DNA of 64,000 nt. It comes from JACVRN01 sp036403815. GTDB lineage: Bacteria; Acidobacteriota; Blastocatellia; Pyrinomonadales; Pyrinomonadaceae. Where the stretch lies: the NCBI GenBank assembly GCA_036403815.1, contig DASWQH010000080.1:1-64000 (forward strand), given 5' to 3'. Below the pieces are notes generated by a model. That model was not told where the DNA came from and made no database searches. It saw only the letters and a program-made list of their open reading frames with translations. Both the position numbers and the translations under genes were made by a program. Every line of letters begins with the position of its first letter. The first letter of the stretch is position 1. This document shows positions 25,163 through 36,173 of the stretch, piece after piece.

Positions 25163-26606
25163 TCTTGTGTCGCTCTATGAGGCGCAGGGGCGTGGCAAAA
25201 AAATCGAACTCTTCGCGCAGGCGATTCTGCAAATAACGCTCGTAGGAGAAATGCAGTCCGGGACGCCCGCCGGAAGTAAAGACCACGAAGGTCGGAGGGC
25301 GCACACCGGCCTGCGTCATGTACTGCACGTGCAGGCGCGAGACGCCGCCCTTGACCGGGGCGGGAGCGCCTCCTCCGCGCGGCTGTGATACGTTGCGCTC
25401 GAAGAAGGTGTTCAGTTGCGAGGTAGGAATGCGACGATTGCGCGCTTCACGAGCGCGAAGAGCCTGTGGCAGGATTCTTTCAACACGCTGTCCCGTCAGA
25501 GCGGAGATGAAGACCACAGGTGCCCAGTCCAGAAACTTCATCTTGTCGCGCAACTCGCGCTCGAAGGCGGCTGGCGTTCCGGTCTCCTTGTTCGGCACAG
25601 CGTCCCACTTGTTAACGCAGATGATAATGGAGCAACCGGCATCGAGCGCGTAGCCAGCTATGTTTGCATCCAGAGCCGTCACGCCTTCCGTTGCATCTAT
25701 GACGAGGATGGCGACATCCGCACGCTCCAGACTCTTACGCGCCATGATGACCGAGAGCTTTTCAGCCATCTCGTCCGTCTTGCCCTTACGACGAATCCCA
25801 GCCGTGTCTATGATGCGAAACTTTTCTCCCTCGACTTCGAGCAGGGTGTCAATGGCATCGCGCGTCGTACCCGCTAGCGGAGAGACTATGACGCGCTCTT
25901 CTCCCAGCAGGCGATTCAAGAGCGAGCTTTTCCCTACATTGGGGCGTCCGACAATCGCCAGTCGCAGCTCGCGCGGGCCAGGCTCAACGTCTTCCGCGCC
26001 CTCCGGTGCCTCTTCAAAGCCTGCGACTATTGCGTCCAGAAGATCGCCTATGCCGTCGCTATGCTCCGCCGAGACCGGAACCACCTCGTCGAAGCCGAAG
26101 CGAAAGAACTCGCCCGCGTCTGCTTCAAGGCGCGTGGCATCGGCTTTGTTGGCCGCGACGATGACGCGCTTGCCCGTTCCGCGCAGTAGCCGCGCCAGTT
26201 CTTCATCGAGCGGCGTTGCCCCACTCCTGACATCCACCACCCAGACGAGCGCCTGCGCTTCCACTATCGCCGCCGACGCCTGCTTCAGAATGTTCGCGGG
26301 AATGAGGGCATCGTCGTCCGGCACAATGCCCCCTGTGTCCACGATTGAAAACGTTCGCCCGGCCCATTCGGCCTCGCCGTAAATGCGGTCGCGTGTAATG
26401 CCCGGCTGGTCTCCTACAATCGCGCGGCGCTCGCCCGTCAGGCGATTAAATAAGGTGGACTTGCCCACGTTGGGACGCCCTACGATGGCAACCAGCGGCA
26501 ACGCACGGCGCGAGTCAAGGCCATGCGGCTCAAGCGCCTGGGCGCTCGCGTCCACATCCATCACGTCCGTTACTTTGCTCTCTTCAGAGTGTTCTTCGCG
26601 CGGCAT
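25131..26606 (-). CDS. der: Ribosome-assembly GTPase Der (EngA)
   Basis: 491 residues from the ATG at 26606 (MPREEHSEE...); an upstream start at 26702 is possible but adds non-conserved residues. Two tandem GTPase domains: GRPNVGKS, DTGGI, NKAD and then GRPNVGKS, DTAGIRRKGK, NKWD. A C-terminal KH-like domain ends near FDFFATPLRLIERHKK. Der acts in 50S subunit maturation. The last residues (RGKRSGARA) are encoded by the right arm of heptamer locus G, so the native tail has been replaced or extended by repeat DNA. Confidence 0.95.
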   Translation of the reverse strand: MPREEHSEESKVTDVMDVDASAQALEPHGLDSRRALPLVAIVGRPNVGKSTLFNRLTGERRAIVGDQPGITRDRIYGEAEWAGRTFSIVDTGGIVPDDDALIPANILKQASAAIVEAQALVWVVDVRSGATPLDEELARLLRGTGKRVIVAANKADATRLEADAGEFFRFGFDEVVPVSAEHSDGIGDLLDAIVAGFEEAPEGAEDVEPGPRELRLAIVGRPNVGKSSLLNRLLGEERVIVSPLAGTTRDAIDTLLEVEGEKFRIIDTAGIRRKGKTDEMAEKLSVIMARKSLERADVAILVIDATEGVTALDANIAGYALDAGCSIIICVNKWDAVPNKETGTPAAFERELRDKMKFLDWAPVVFISALTGQRVERILPQALRAREARNRRIPTSQLNTFFERNVSQPRGGGAPAPVKGGVSRLHVQYMTQAGVRPPTFVVFTSGGRPGLHFSYERYLQNRLREEFDFFATPLRLIERHKKRGKRSGARA

Positions 26607-26792
26607 CTTTAACAATCCCTGGTTCAAACTTTGGGGCAAGATTTTGGCGGGGTGAAAGAAATCGTCAAAGCAAGTGTAACGCGCCACAAGCGCTGCCTGC
26701 AAGTATTTCGTTCATATTGTAATGTTACATATTATTATAAGGAGCGCTTCGGCTCTGTTATTCTTGCTCTTTAAACGGGAGAAGCCTTTCAG

Positions 26793-27560
26793 ATGAGCGT
26801 ACGTGAACATAATCGAGCCGCGTGGGACAAAGAAGTGGAGCGAGGCAACGAGTGGACTGTGCCGGTCAGCGCGGAAAAGATCGCTGCGGCACGCCAAGGG
26901 CACTGGCGCGTGGATTTAACGGAGACCCTGGCCGTGCCGCGCGAATGGTTTCCTCCCTTGCAGGGACTTGAAGTTCTCTGTCTGGCTTCGGGCGGAGGAC
27001 AGCAGGCTCCCACTCTCGCAGCAGCCGGAGCGCGCGTGACGGTCTTCGACAATTCGCCGAAGCAGTTGGAGCAGGATAAATTTGTCGCCGCAAGAGAAGG
27101 TCTGAACCTCAAGACAATCGAAGGGGACATGCGAGACCTCAGAGCCTTTGCCGACGAGAGCTTTGATCTAATCTTTCATGCCTGCTCGAATCTTTTCGTT
27201 CCAGAAGTACGCCCGGTCTGGCGCGAAGCCTTTCGCGTGTTGCGCCACGGCGGGACGCTCCTCTCCGGCTTTCTTAACCCTGTGCTCTACATCTTCGATC
27301 TGGAATTGAGCGACCGTGGCATTCTTGAAGTCAAAAACAAGCTCCCCTATTCGGATTTGACCAGCACCACCGAAGGTGAACGCGCGCGGCGGATTTCGAA
27401 CTGCGAGACGCTTGAGTTCGGCCACACGCTCACGGATCAAATCGGCGGGCAGCTTGATGCCGGTTTCCTTATCAGCGGATTCTACGAAGACCATCACCGC
27501 CATCTGGAAATAGCGAAATACACCCCGACCTACATAGCCACGCGCGCCATCAAGCCTTAA
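26793..27560 (+). CDS. Class I SAM-dependent methyltransferase
   Basis: 255 residues. SAM-binding motif I LEVLCLASGGGQQAPTLAAAG (about 53-73), motif II acidic residue in VTVFDNSPKQLEQD, and motif III-like MRDLRAFADESFDLIFHACSN. Rossmann-fold enzyme of the Methyltransf_11 type, substrate unknown. The C-terminal half (GYLNPVLYIFDLE-like) is typical of a widespread uncharacterised subgroup. It is the first of three rightward genes ahead of the tRNA genes. Confidence 0.88.
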   Translation: MSVREHNRAAWDKEVERGNEWTVPVSAEKIAAARQGHWRVDLTETLAVPREWFPPLQGLEVLCLASGGGQQAPTLAAAGARVTVFDNSPKQLEQDKFVAAREGLNLKTIEGDMRDLRAFADESFDLIFHACSNLFVPEVRPVWREAFRVLRHGGTLLSGFLNPVLYIFDLELSDRGILEVKNKLPYSDLTSTTEGERARRISNCETLEFGHTLTDQIGGQLDAGFLISGFYEDHHRHLEIAKYTPTYIATRAIKP

Positions 27561-27679
27561 TGACCTGCTTCATACGTGGCAACAAATTGCTTTACTGTAA
27601 TCTTTTCCTTGAGCCGCACGAAACTTTGGAAGATAATTCAGAACGGTCTGGGTGTTGGATGTTCGAGAGGTAAAAGCAT

Positions 27680-28141
27680 ATGTACTGTCAACAATGCGGG
27701 GCGCAGGTGGACAATGCAAAGTTCTGCCGCAAGTGCGGCGCGCCATCCGGTACGGAAGCGCTCTCCGTACAACAGGCAGTGCCCGCCGCTGTACCGCCCG
27801 ATTATGAGAAGGGCTTCAAAAAACTGTTCATGGGGCTGGCCTTTCTCATCATCGCCATTTTCCCAATATTCACCAGTGGAGGGTTCTGGTGGTGGATGCT
27901 CTTTCCGGCAGTTCCGCTTCTGGCTGCCGGAATAGGAGAGTTCATGCGCGCACGCAACGTCAACGCACTGCGCAATGCTCCCGTCGCTTCCCTTTCAGCC
28001 GCGCCTCCTGCACAGATGCAGCCCGCGACACAAACTGAGTTGCCCCGCGCACGCAACACAGCCGAGCTTGTGCAGTCACCGGCAAGCGTCACCGAAGGCA
28101 CAACGCGTCTCTTAGATAAAGAGAAAACGCACAGCGATTAA
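27680..28141 (+). CDS. Zinc-ribbon membrane protein
   Basis: 153 residues. The N-terminal zinc ribbon MYCQQCGAQVDNAKFCRKCG has two CxxC pairs. A membrane hairpin lies at about 50-90 (LFMGLAFLIIAIFPIFTS, WWWMLFPAVPLLAAGIGEF). A Pro/Ala-rich cytoplasmic tail follows. This architecture is common in Acidobacteriota and has no assigned role. GAGAGG precedes the ATG. It is followed 26 bases later by yraN. Confidence 0.8.
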   Translation: MYCQQCGAQVDNAKFCRKCGAPSGTEALSVQQAVPAAVPPDYEKGFKKLFMGLAFLIIAIFPIFTSGGFWWWMLFPAVPLLAAGIGEFMRARNVNALRNAPVASLSAAPPAQMQPATQTELPRARNTAELVQSPASVTEGTTRLLDKEKTHSD

Positions 28142-28167
28142 CCATCAGCCTCTTACCGTTAAAAAGA

Positions 28168-28701
28168 ATGCGCTGGCAAATCTTCGATCCGCGAACATGG
28201 AAGAGCGCGCAAGCGCCGCCCACTGCCCTTGTCGAAGAGACAGAAATCGCGCCGCATCTCATCCTGGGGCGCAGAGGCGAAGAGTTGGCCGCCCGCTATC
28301 TGTTGAGCATCGGCTACAATCTGGTCGCGTCGAATTTCAAGCTCCCTGTGGGACGCTCGCTGCGCGGCGCGCTCGTTCACGCAGAGATTGACTGCATCGC
28401 TTACGAAGGCGCAACCCTCTGCTTCATAGAAGTCAAAACGCGCTCCTCCACCTGGTTCACCACGCCCGAAGCAAACGTTGACCTGCGCAAGCAGCGCCAG
28501 ATTACGCGCGCCGCACGAGTCTATCGCCGCCTCTTAGGTCTAACAACCGAGCCTTACCGCTACGACGTTATCAGCGTGGTACTGCCGCCCGCATTGGAAG
28601 ATCGCGCCCCGGTTCCCCAAATAGAGTTGCTGAGAAACTACTGGACGGACGAAAAGTTTCGCAAGCGACACTGGACGGCTAGCGCTTACGCAGACTTTTA
28701 A
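28168..28701 (+). CDS. YraN/UPF0102 family nuclease-like protein
   Basis: 177 residues, with about 40 extra N-terminal residues before the conserved start GRRGEELAARYLLSIGYNLV. The PD-(D/E)XK-type core is HAEIDCIAYEGATLCFIEVKTRSS (Asp, Glu, Lys in order). The family resembles Holliday-junction-resolvase folds; its cellular role is uncertain. Last protein gene before tRNA-Gly and tRNA-Cys. Confidence 0.88.
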   Translation: MRWQIFDPRTWKSAQAPPTALVEETEIAPHLILGRRGEELAARYLLSIGYNLVASNFKLPVGRSLRGALVHAEIDCIAYEGATLCFIEVKTRSSTWFTTPEANVDLRKQRQITRAARVYRRLLGLTTEPYRYDVISVVLPPALEDRAPVPQIELLRNYWTDEKFRKRHWTASAYADF

Positions 28702-28842
28702 TTATCTCTCCGTGCGCCCGTAAGACCAGCGCGGCTTGCATTCAAACAGCAATGTTAGAATCCGACCGGGCGGCAGCACTGCTCACGGTATGGCCTCGCT
28801 TGACAAGACGACGCGAATCCGTAGAATTAGGAGTCCGCTTAA

Positions 28843-28915
<73 letters not shown>

Positions 28916-28921
28916 TCTCAA

Positions 28922-29025
28922 AGATGAGGGCGGAGGGATGAAGGATGAAGTAGAAGAATCGCTCAACGATTCGGTTGATGCCGTTTCCTTTTCATCCCAC
29001 ATCCCTCCGCCCTCATCCCTATTCC
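28922..29025. repeat. Heptamer-repeat hairpin between two tRNA genes, locus I
   Basis: Left arm AGATGAG, GGCGGAG, GGATGAA, GGATGAA (28922-28949). Right arm reverse-complemented: GGATGAG, GGCGGAG, GGATGTG, GGATGAA. The odd unit GGCGGAG is kept in the same position of both arms. A CG-rich inner segment (AATCG/CGATT) separates them. It lies between tRNA-Gly and tRNA-Cys, so a joint transcript would carry it as a long hairpin. Confidence 0.9.
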
Positions 29026-29030
29026 CTTCA

Positions 29031-29105
<75 letters not shown>

Positions 29106-29121
29106 TTAGAATCAAATAGTT

Positions 29122-29152
29122 ACGGGCAGCCTTTCAGCTGCCCGTTTTAGTT
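29122..29152 (+). terminator. tRNA operon terminator
   Basis: ACGGGCAGC (29122-29130), CTTTCA loop, GCTGCCCGT (29137-29145), then TTTAGTTT. Confidence 0.9.
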
Positions 29153-29370
29153 TGTATCACTGCTTTACTTCATGAAGAGTATGGTATGGTTTCGTGCCTA
29201 GCGGGGTCGTGTACGACGAGCGTGATTTTAAGCGGAGCGATAGCCCTCGCCCGAAGTCGCACGACCGATGTCGATGGCCTGAGCGGACGTTTGCGGTTTT
29301 CCTGTAAGCAGTGCGTCGATTTCGTTCGCCATGGCTTTTCGCCGGGCGTTGATTCTAATCTGAGGGAACG

Positions 29371-30396
<1,026 letters not shown>

Positions 30397-30641
30397 CGAA
30401 CGCGCGCGGCGATCGGCTTGAACCCCCGACCAGCCTGTCGGCGTTGTCGATGATCGGCTCGGCGCAGCGCCGGGGATGCGGCGTACGTCCGAGGACGTGG
30501 CGCGCGGCGTTGCAGATCCCGGCGATGTTGTGTGCCGGGCGCAGTTCCGTGAGTGGGGATTTATGGGTTTGTCAGTTAAGAAACTTTCCCAAGTTTTCAC
30601 AATGATTTGTTTTTTTACAAGCGTCAATCAGCGACTTTCCT
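30397..30641. other. Right end of the GC-rich patch
   Basis: High GC continues to about 30560. The minus strand holds a short coding-like stretch (ELRPAHNIAGICNAARHVLG, then PHPRRCAEPIIDNADRLV) that looks like a gene remnant, but I cannot name it. From about 30560 composition returns to that of the host. Confidence 0.4.
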
Positions 30642-30669
30642 TTGATTCTCCTTAACGGCCTCGTATACA
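30642..30669 (+). promoter_or_regulatory. Promoter of the 30697 gene
   Basis: TTGATT (30642-30647), 16 bases, TATACA (30664-30669); ribosome site GGAGGA follows before the ATG at 30697. Confidence 0.5.
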
Positions 30670-30696
30670 ATCCTGTTGCCTTGGAGGATGTAAAGA

Positions 30697-31071
30697 ATGA
30701 CTAAAACTCGGACTGCCTTAATGCTTGCCATCAGCTTTGCTTTAGTAATGCCCTGCCTTGCGATAGGGCTAAAGAAAGATCCATTCGTTGGTACATATAC
30801 TCGTACTTTCATAGGCGCAAGCGGCGGGATAAAAGAAACGCTCGTGCTTAAATCAAATATGACTTGCACATTGAAGTCTGTGTACGAGGGGCGCAAGCCT
30901 ATCTTCCAGACTTGTACATGGAGCAAGAACGGGACTTCAGCGACAGTGAAATTTAAAAGCGGCGAGGAAGCCAATAACATGACTTTTAAGCTTCAAGGAA
31001 ATGAATTAATTGCTACTGAATACGACAAGAGTATTTGGGGAGCCGAAGTGAAATACCGTAAGGTGTCGTAA
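30697..31071 (+). CDS. Small secreted beta-rich protein, unknown function
   Basis: 124 residues. Signal peptide TALMLAISFALVMPCLA. The mature part is beta-rich: VGTYTRTFIGASGGIKETLVLKSN, a two-Cys middle (MTCTL and FQTCTW) that may form a disulphide, and NNMTFKLQGNELIATEY. The layout recalls lipocalin-like or NlpE-like folds, without a firm match. It is monocistronic, with a promoter at 30642 and a terminator after the stop. Confidence 0.7.
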   Translation: MTKTRTALMLAISFALVMPCLAIGLKKDPFVGTYTRTFIGASGGIKETLVLKSNMTCTLKSVYEGRKPIFQTCTWSKNGTSATVKFKSGEEANNMTFKLQGNELIATEYDKSIWGAEVKYRKVS

Positions 31072-31087
31072 TCTCGCTTATAGACCT

Positions 31088-31131
31088 AAATGAAAAGCCC
31101 ACTGACTCTTAATCAGCAGGTCTTTCATTTA
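31088..31131 (+). terminator. Terminator after the 30697 gene
   Basis: AAATGAAA (about 31089-31096) pairs with TTTCATTT across an inner CTGA/TCAG stem, ending in a T-rich stretch. Confidence 0.6.
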
Positions 31132-31372
31132 TTACCCTCTAGACAGGCAGTAGACGAGCCGGGTATCTTCGGTCGGGTCAACCTACCCCTAAGCCTTCTC
31201 CAAGCTCCCACGCTTGGATGCACGACAAGACTACCGAGAAAGATTCCTCTATAACCTCCAACACCAGCCATAATTTGCAATACAGCTTCATAAGAGACGC
31301 TGGTGCCCAACGGTTGAGTTGACGCTGCGGTGCGCATTCTCAAACAGCGCCTGAGTTCGTGCTCCGATTGAA

Positions 31373-33375
<2,003 letters not shown>

Positions 33376-33379
<4 letters not shown>

Positions 33380-34110
33380 CGTTTCTCCTCTACAGGTTGT
33401 TCACCCAGCATGGTTTGCATAATCCTAATCTCAGCGCGTTGGCTACTGTCAACATCCGTTGCGAAATTGAACAGTTCCGCATCCTGCCCCGCGCCTGCCG
33501 TATCGAACAAATCTTTTACCATAATCAACGCACCATTGTGGTGCTGAATCATTCCGGTCAAAAACAGATGATCGAACTCCGCGCCCTTTGCTTTTCTTAA
33601 GGCGTCCATCTGCTTTGGGGTAAGCATCCCGGGCATGAGCATCTGCTGGCTCGACATGTCCATGCCTGGCATATCCATGCTTGGCATTCCCGGCATCGGA
33701 GGCGAAATCGGCTCTCCCCTGGCTTCGAGCCACCGTTTCATAAATTTTATTTCGTCTGATTGTGATTTGCTGATGCGCGCTCCGAGAAGGCGGAGACCCT
33801 TGTTCTGCGTATGCGACTCGATTAGCGCCGTCATCTCAACCGCTTGCGCGTGGTGCATGATCATCCCCTGCATGAACTCCACATCTTTCGGCGAGCGGGG
33901 CGGCAGGGTCGCCCTCGTCGATGGCGGCAGCGTTCGAGTTGGCTGGCCTGGCGCACCGGGCTGCACCACAACCGGCGGTGCCTTAGAATCATCCTGCTGT
34001 GCGCAGACTGGTAGCGATAAGAAACATGTTGGAGATTGAGCAGCAATAAGGGCCAGACATAGCATGATAAAAAATCTCGAAAGCAATCTCATACTCATCC
34101 CACTTCTCAT
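33376..34110 (-). CDS. Secreted DUF305 protein
   Basis: 244 residues. Signal peptide (LIAAQSPTCFLSLPVCAQ), a Pro/Thr-rich spacer, then two ferritin-like half domains each with the family motif: FMQGMIMHHAQAVEMTALIE and LFLTGMIQHHNGALIMVKDL. The repeated HH and Met residues suggest metal binding, and a Met/Pro-rich loop (GMPSMDMPGMDMSSQQMLMPG) between them fits copper. DUF305 proteins often neighbour copper or redox genes; here the only partner is the LVIVD protein overlapping by four bases. The metal role is inferred. Confidence 0.85.
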
Positions 34111-34439
34111 TTATCCAACTATCGAAAGAGACAGACGTATGATGCCAGAATTTGTATGTTGACTGAAGTCGGCTCAAGTCGCAAGCTTACGCCGACTAAG
34201 GATGCCGAAGAAGCTATGCTCGAATTAGGACCCTTATGAGTCAGTTGATTAGAGAAGCTCCGGCAGCCAGTGATGTTATGAAGTAAGCCCGCTACAGGGG
34301 CAGCGTGGAGCATTAGTAGGAAAGAGAATCATGGAGATTGCTGCAAGGACACTAGCTCTGGCAAAGAGGTTTGCAGCAGAGACGGACATCACGCGAGCGC
34401 CAAGTACTCCATAACTTTATGGCATATTCCTACTTTGAA
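34111..34439. other. Gene-free region left of the dead integrase
   Basis: About 330 bases with no supportable gene. The DUF305 gene would be driven from here (leftward). No clear promoter pair or repeat is seen. Confidence 0.4.
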
Positions 34440-34520
34440 CAGAATCGCGCCGTAGCATGGGTGTACTTTTGAGCTAATGCTATCAGCTCGTATCCCCAGA
34501 ATGCTTACGGCGCAATTCTG
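34440..34520. other. Large cruciform inverted repeat
   Basis: CAGAATCGCGCCGTAGCAT (34440-34458) pairs with the segment ending GGCGCAATTCTG (34501-34520), 18 of 20 positions with one bulge. An inner GAGCT/AGCTC hairpin occupies 34471-34489. It sits 31 bases from the end of the integrase relic and may be the terminal hairpin or att region of a vanished element. Confidence 0.55.
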
Positions 34521-34550
34521 AATGACCAGGACATATTCTATTAGCTATAT

Positions 34551-35160
34551 TCAGCTAGCTTTCGCTGACTCTGTATAAAGCATCTTCTCCAATCTAGCTG
34601 TTGCCTTCTACTGCATGGTAGGTAGAACGTGACTGTGAGTGTCTAATATCAGAACTACCGTTGAATGCCCAATCGCTCGCTGACTACCTTTGGATTCTCT
34701 TCCGCGATCAACAGCAATGTCGCGCAGGAGTGGCGAAGATCATATAACCGGATGCGCGGCAGCTTCGCTTTTGTGAGTATCGGGCGGAAGTAACGATAAG
34801 TAGGATTTGGAATTGAAAGCGGTATTCCCCTTCGCTGCAAAAGATCAAACCGAAGGCTTACCACGCCGCGCCCAGCTTCAATCTAGCTTCGGCTTGAGTG
34901 CGCTTGTGCGCGGAGAGCTTTTTAAGAAGCGGGGCTGGCAAATAAACCGTGCGACGGCTTCGGGCTGTCTTCGGCTCTTCAAAACTCCAACACTTCCTGT
35001 GCCGGACAAGGGCACGCCGGACTTGAGCCGTGCCATGTTCAAAGTCAACGGCTGACCATTGCAGCGCTAGATACTCTTCCGGTCGCATCCCTGTTATTAA
35101 GGCAAACTCGAAAATCAGGCCGTGAGGCATTACATCGGCAGCTTTCAGAAAGGGGCTTCT
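34551..35160 (-). pseudogene. Tyrosine recombinase/integrase, decayed C-terminal two thirds
   Basis: Three frames together give FLKAADVMPHGLIFEFALIT, GMRPEEYLALQW (catalytic Arg), RSRRTVYLPAPLLKKLSAHK; a frame change; IRLYDLRHSCATLLL (H-x-x-R box in altered context), ENPKVVSERL; another frame change; GHSTVVLILDTHSHVLPTMQ and ARLEKMLYTES to a stop at 34551. The nucleophile Tyr is His. The N-terminal DNA-binding part is missing: the sequence runs into the RHS fragment at about 35155-35165. It is an ancient, dead integrase. Confidence 0.85.
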
Positions 35161-35567
35161 GTCTCGACTCCATCTTCAACATAGCCTTGCTGTGCTGTCC
35201 GCCCACCCACACCAGCACTAATCTCTTCTCCAAACGGCAGGTAGTCATGCCGCGAGATGACTCCTCCCTGGCTGTTCGTGATTATTCTCGGTGTCCCTAG
35301 ATTGTCTGAGGTGAAGTAACTTGTACCGCTTCCTTGTGATGAGGTGTAATCCGTGTACTCTGCTACCAGCTGTCCCAAAATGTCGTAGACGTAGATGGTC
35401 GTGATGCTGCCCACGACTTTCTTAACTCGGCGGCCTTCTCCATCGTAGTAGTATTGATTATCTACTACTCCAACCGTTTGTGCGTCATGTGATGGCAGCC
35501 CGTGCTCTGCATCAAGACTTAAGTAATGCATTGACGTTATGCTCATAATCGTTTCCTGTCGCATCAT
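35145..35567 (-). pseudogene. RHS core fragment (partial duplicate of the big RHS gene)
   Basis: 140 codons. QTVGVVDNQYYYDGEGRRVK, KVVGSITTIYVYDILGQLVAE, TDYTSSQGSGTSYFTSDN and GEEISAGVGGRTAQQGYVED are nearly identical to the core of the 1708-residue RHS protein (DNA 37030-37370). The fragment lacks the upstream repeats and is cut just before the expected FTGKERD core end, where integrase-relic DNA begins. It therefore has no toxin tip. It overlaps the stop of the upstream secreted gene by four bases. Probably a displaced RHS tip lost by recombination. Confidence 0.85.
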
Positions 35568-36169
35568 GGCACAACATTATCGCTGACGGTCATGTTAGTC
35601 ATTTTGACGCCTCGACACATAGGGCTGTAAGGATTAGAGATAATTTCTATGCGGCCTGTATGATCTGGCTGATTATTCACCAGCACGGATGCCGCGTGCT
35701 CTCCTTCGCAAGCATTAAGATCAGAAAACTCGAATTCAACCGCAGTTCCGGGGGAAAGCCTTACCCATTTATAGCCGCCTCCTGTAAGACTGCCTTTTCG
35801 ACCGCGATTTGGGGTAGTGGCTTTCCACTCCATCTCTCCTGCTTGCCTAAAGAGTATGTAGCCTGTTGGTCCCGGCTCGTCGTCGTAGACTGAGGCGAGG
35901 TAGTAGATGGCCTCTTTGCTCTCATTAACAAGACGAAAGCTGGCACGGAGATCATCGCCTGTTCCGAGCAGTTGAACGTCTCTGGATACTGGCTCTTTTT
36001 CAGCAGCAATATCTTCTGGCATCCATCGCTGCGACACATAGATTAGACGCACGCCCGGAAGTTCCTTTTTCTTATTCTCCTGCATCGTTGCTTGTGCGCC
36101 GCTGCGCCATACACTTGCGGCATACATCGTACATAGTAAGACGCTGATGAATAGCGTTAGTAATCGCAT
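35564..36169 (-). CDS. Secreted protein directly downstream of the RHS toxin (candidate immunity protein)
   Basis: 201 residues. Signal peptide (LLTLFISVLLCTMYAASVW). The mature part is beta-rich: LIYVSQRWMPEDIAAEKEPV, LRASFRLVNESKEAIYYLAS, WVRLSPGTAVEFEFSDLNA, two Cys (NACEG and SPMCRG) for a possible disulphide. The family is not recognised. It begins five bases after the RHS stop, exactly where polymorphic-toxin immunity genes lie, and its export would place it where a Sec-secreted toxin acts. The immunity role is inferred from position only. Confidence 0.6.
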   Translation of the reverse strand: MRLLTLFISVLLCTMYAASVWRSGAQATMQENKKKELPGVRLIYVSQRWMPEDIAAEKEPVSRDVQLLGTGDDLRASFRLVNESKEAIYYLASVYDDEPGPTGYILFRQAGEMEWKATTPNRGRKGSLTGGGYKWVRLSPGTAVEFEFSDLNACEGEHAASVLVNNQPDHTGRIEIISNPYSPMCRGVKMTNMTVSDNVVP

Positions 36170-36173
36170 GTGG

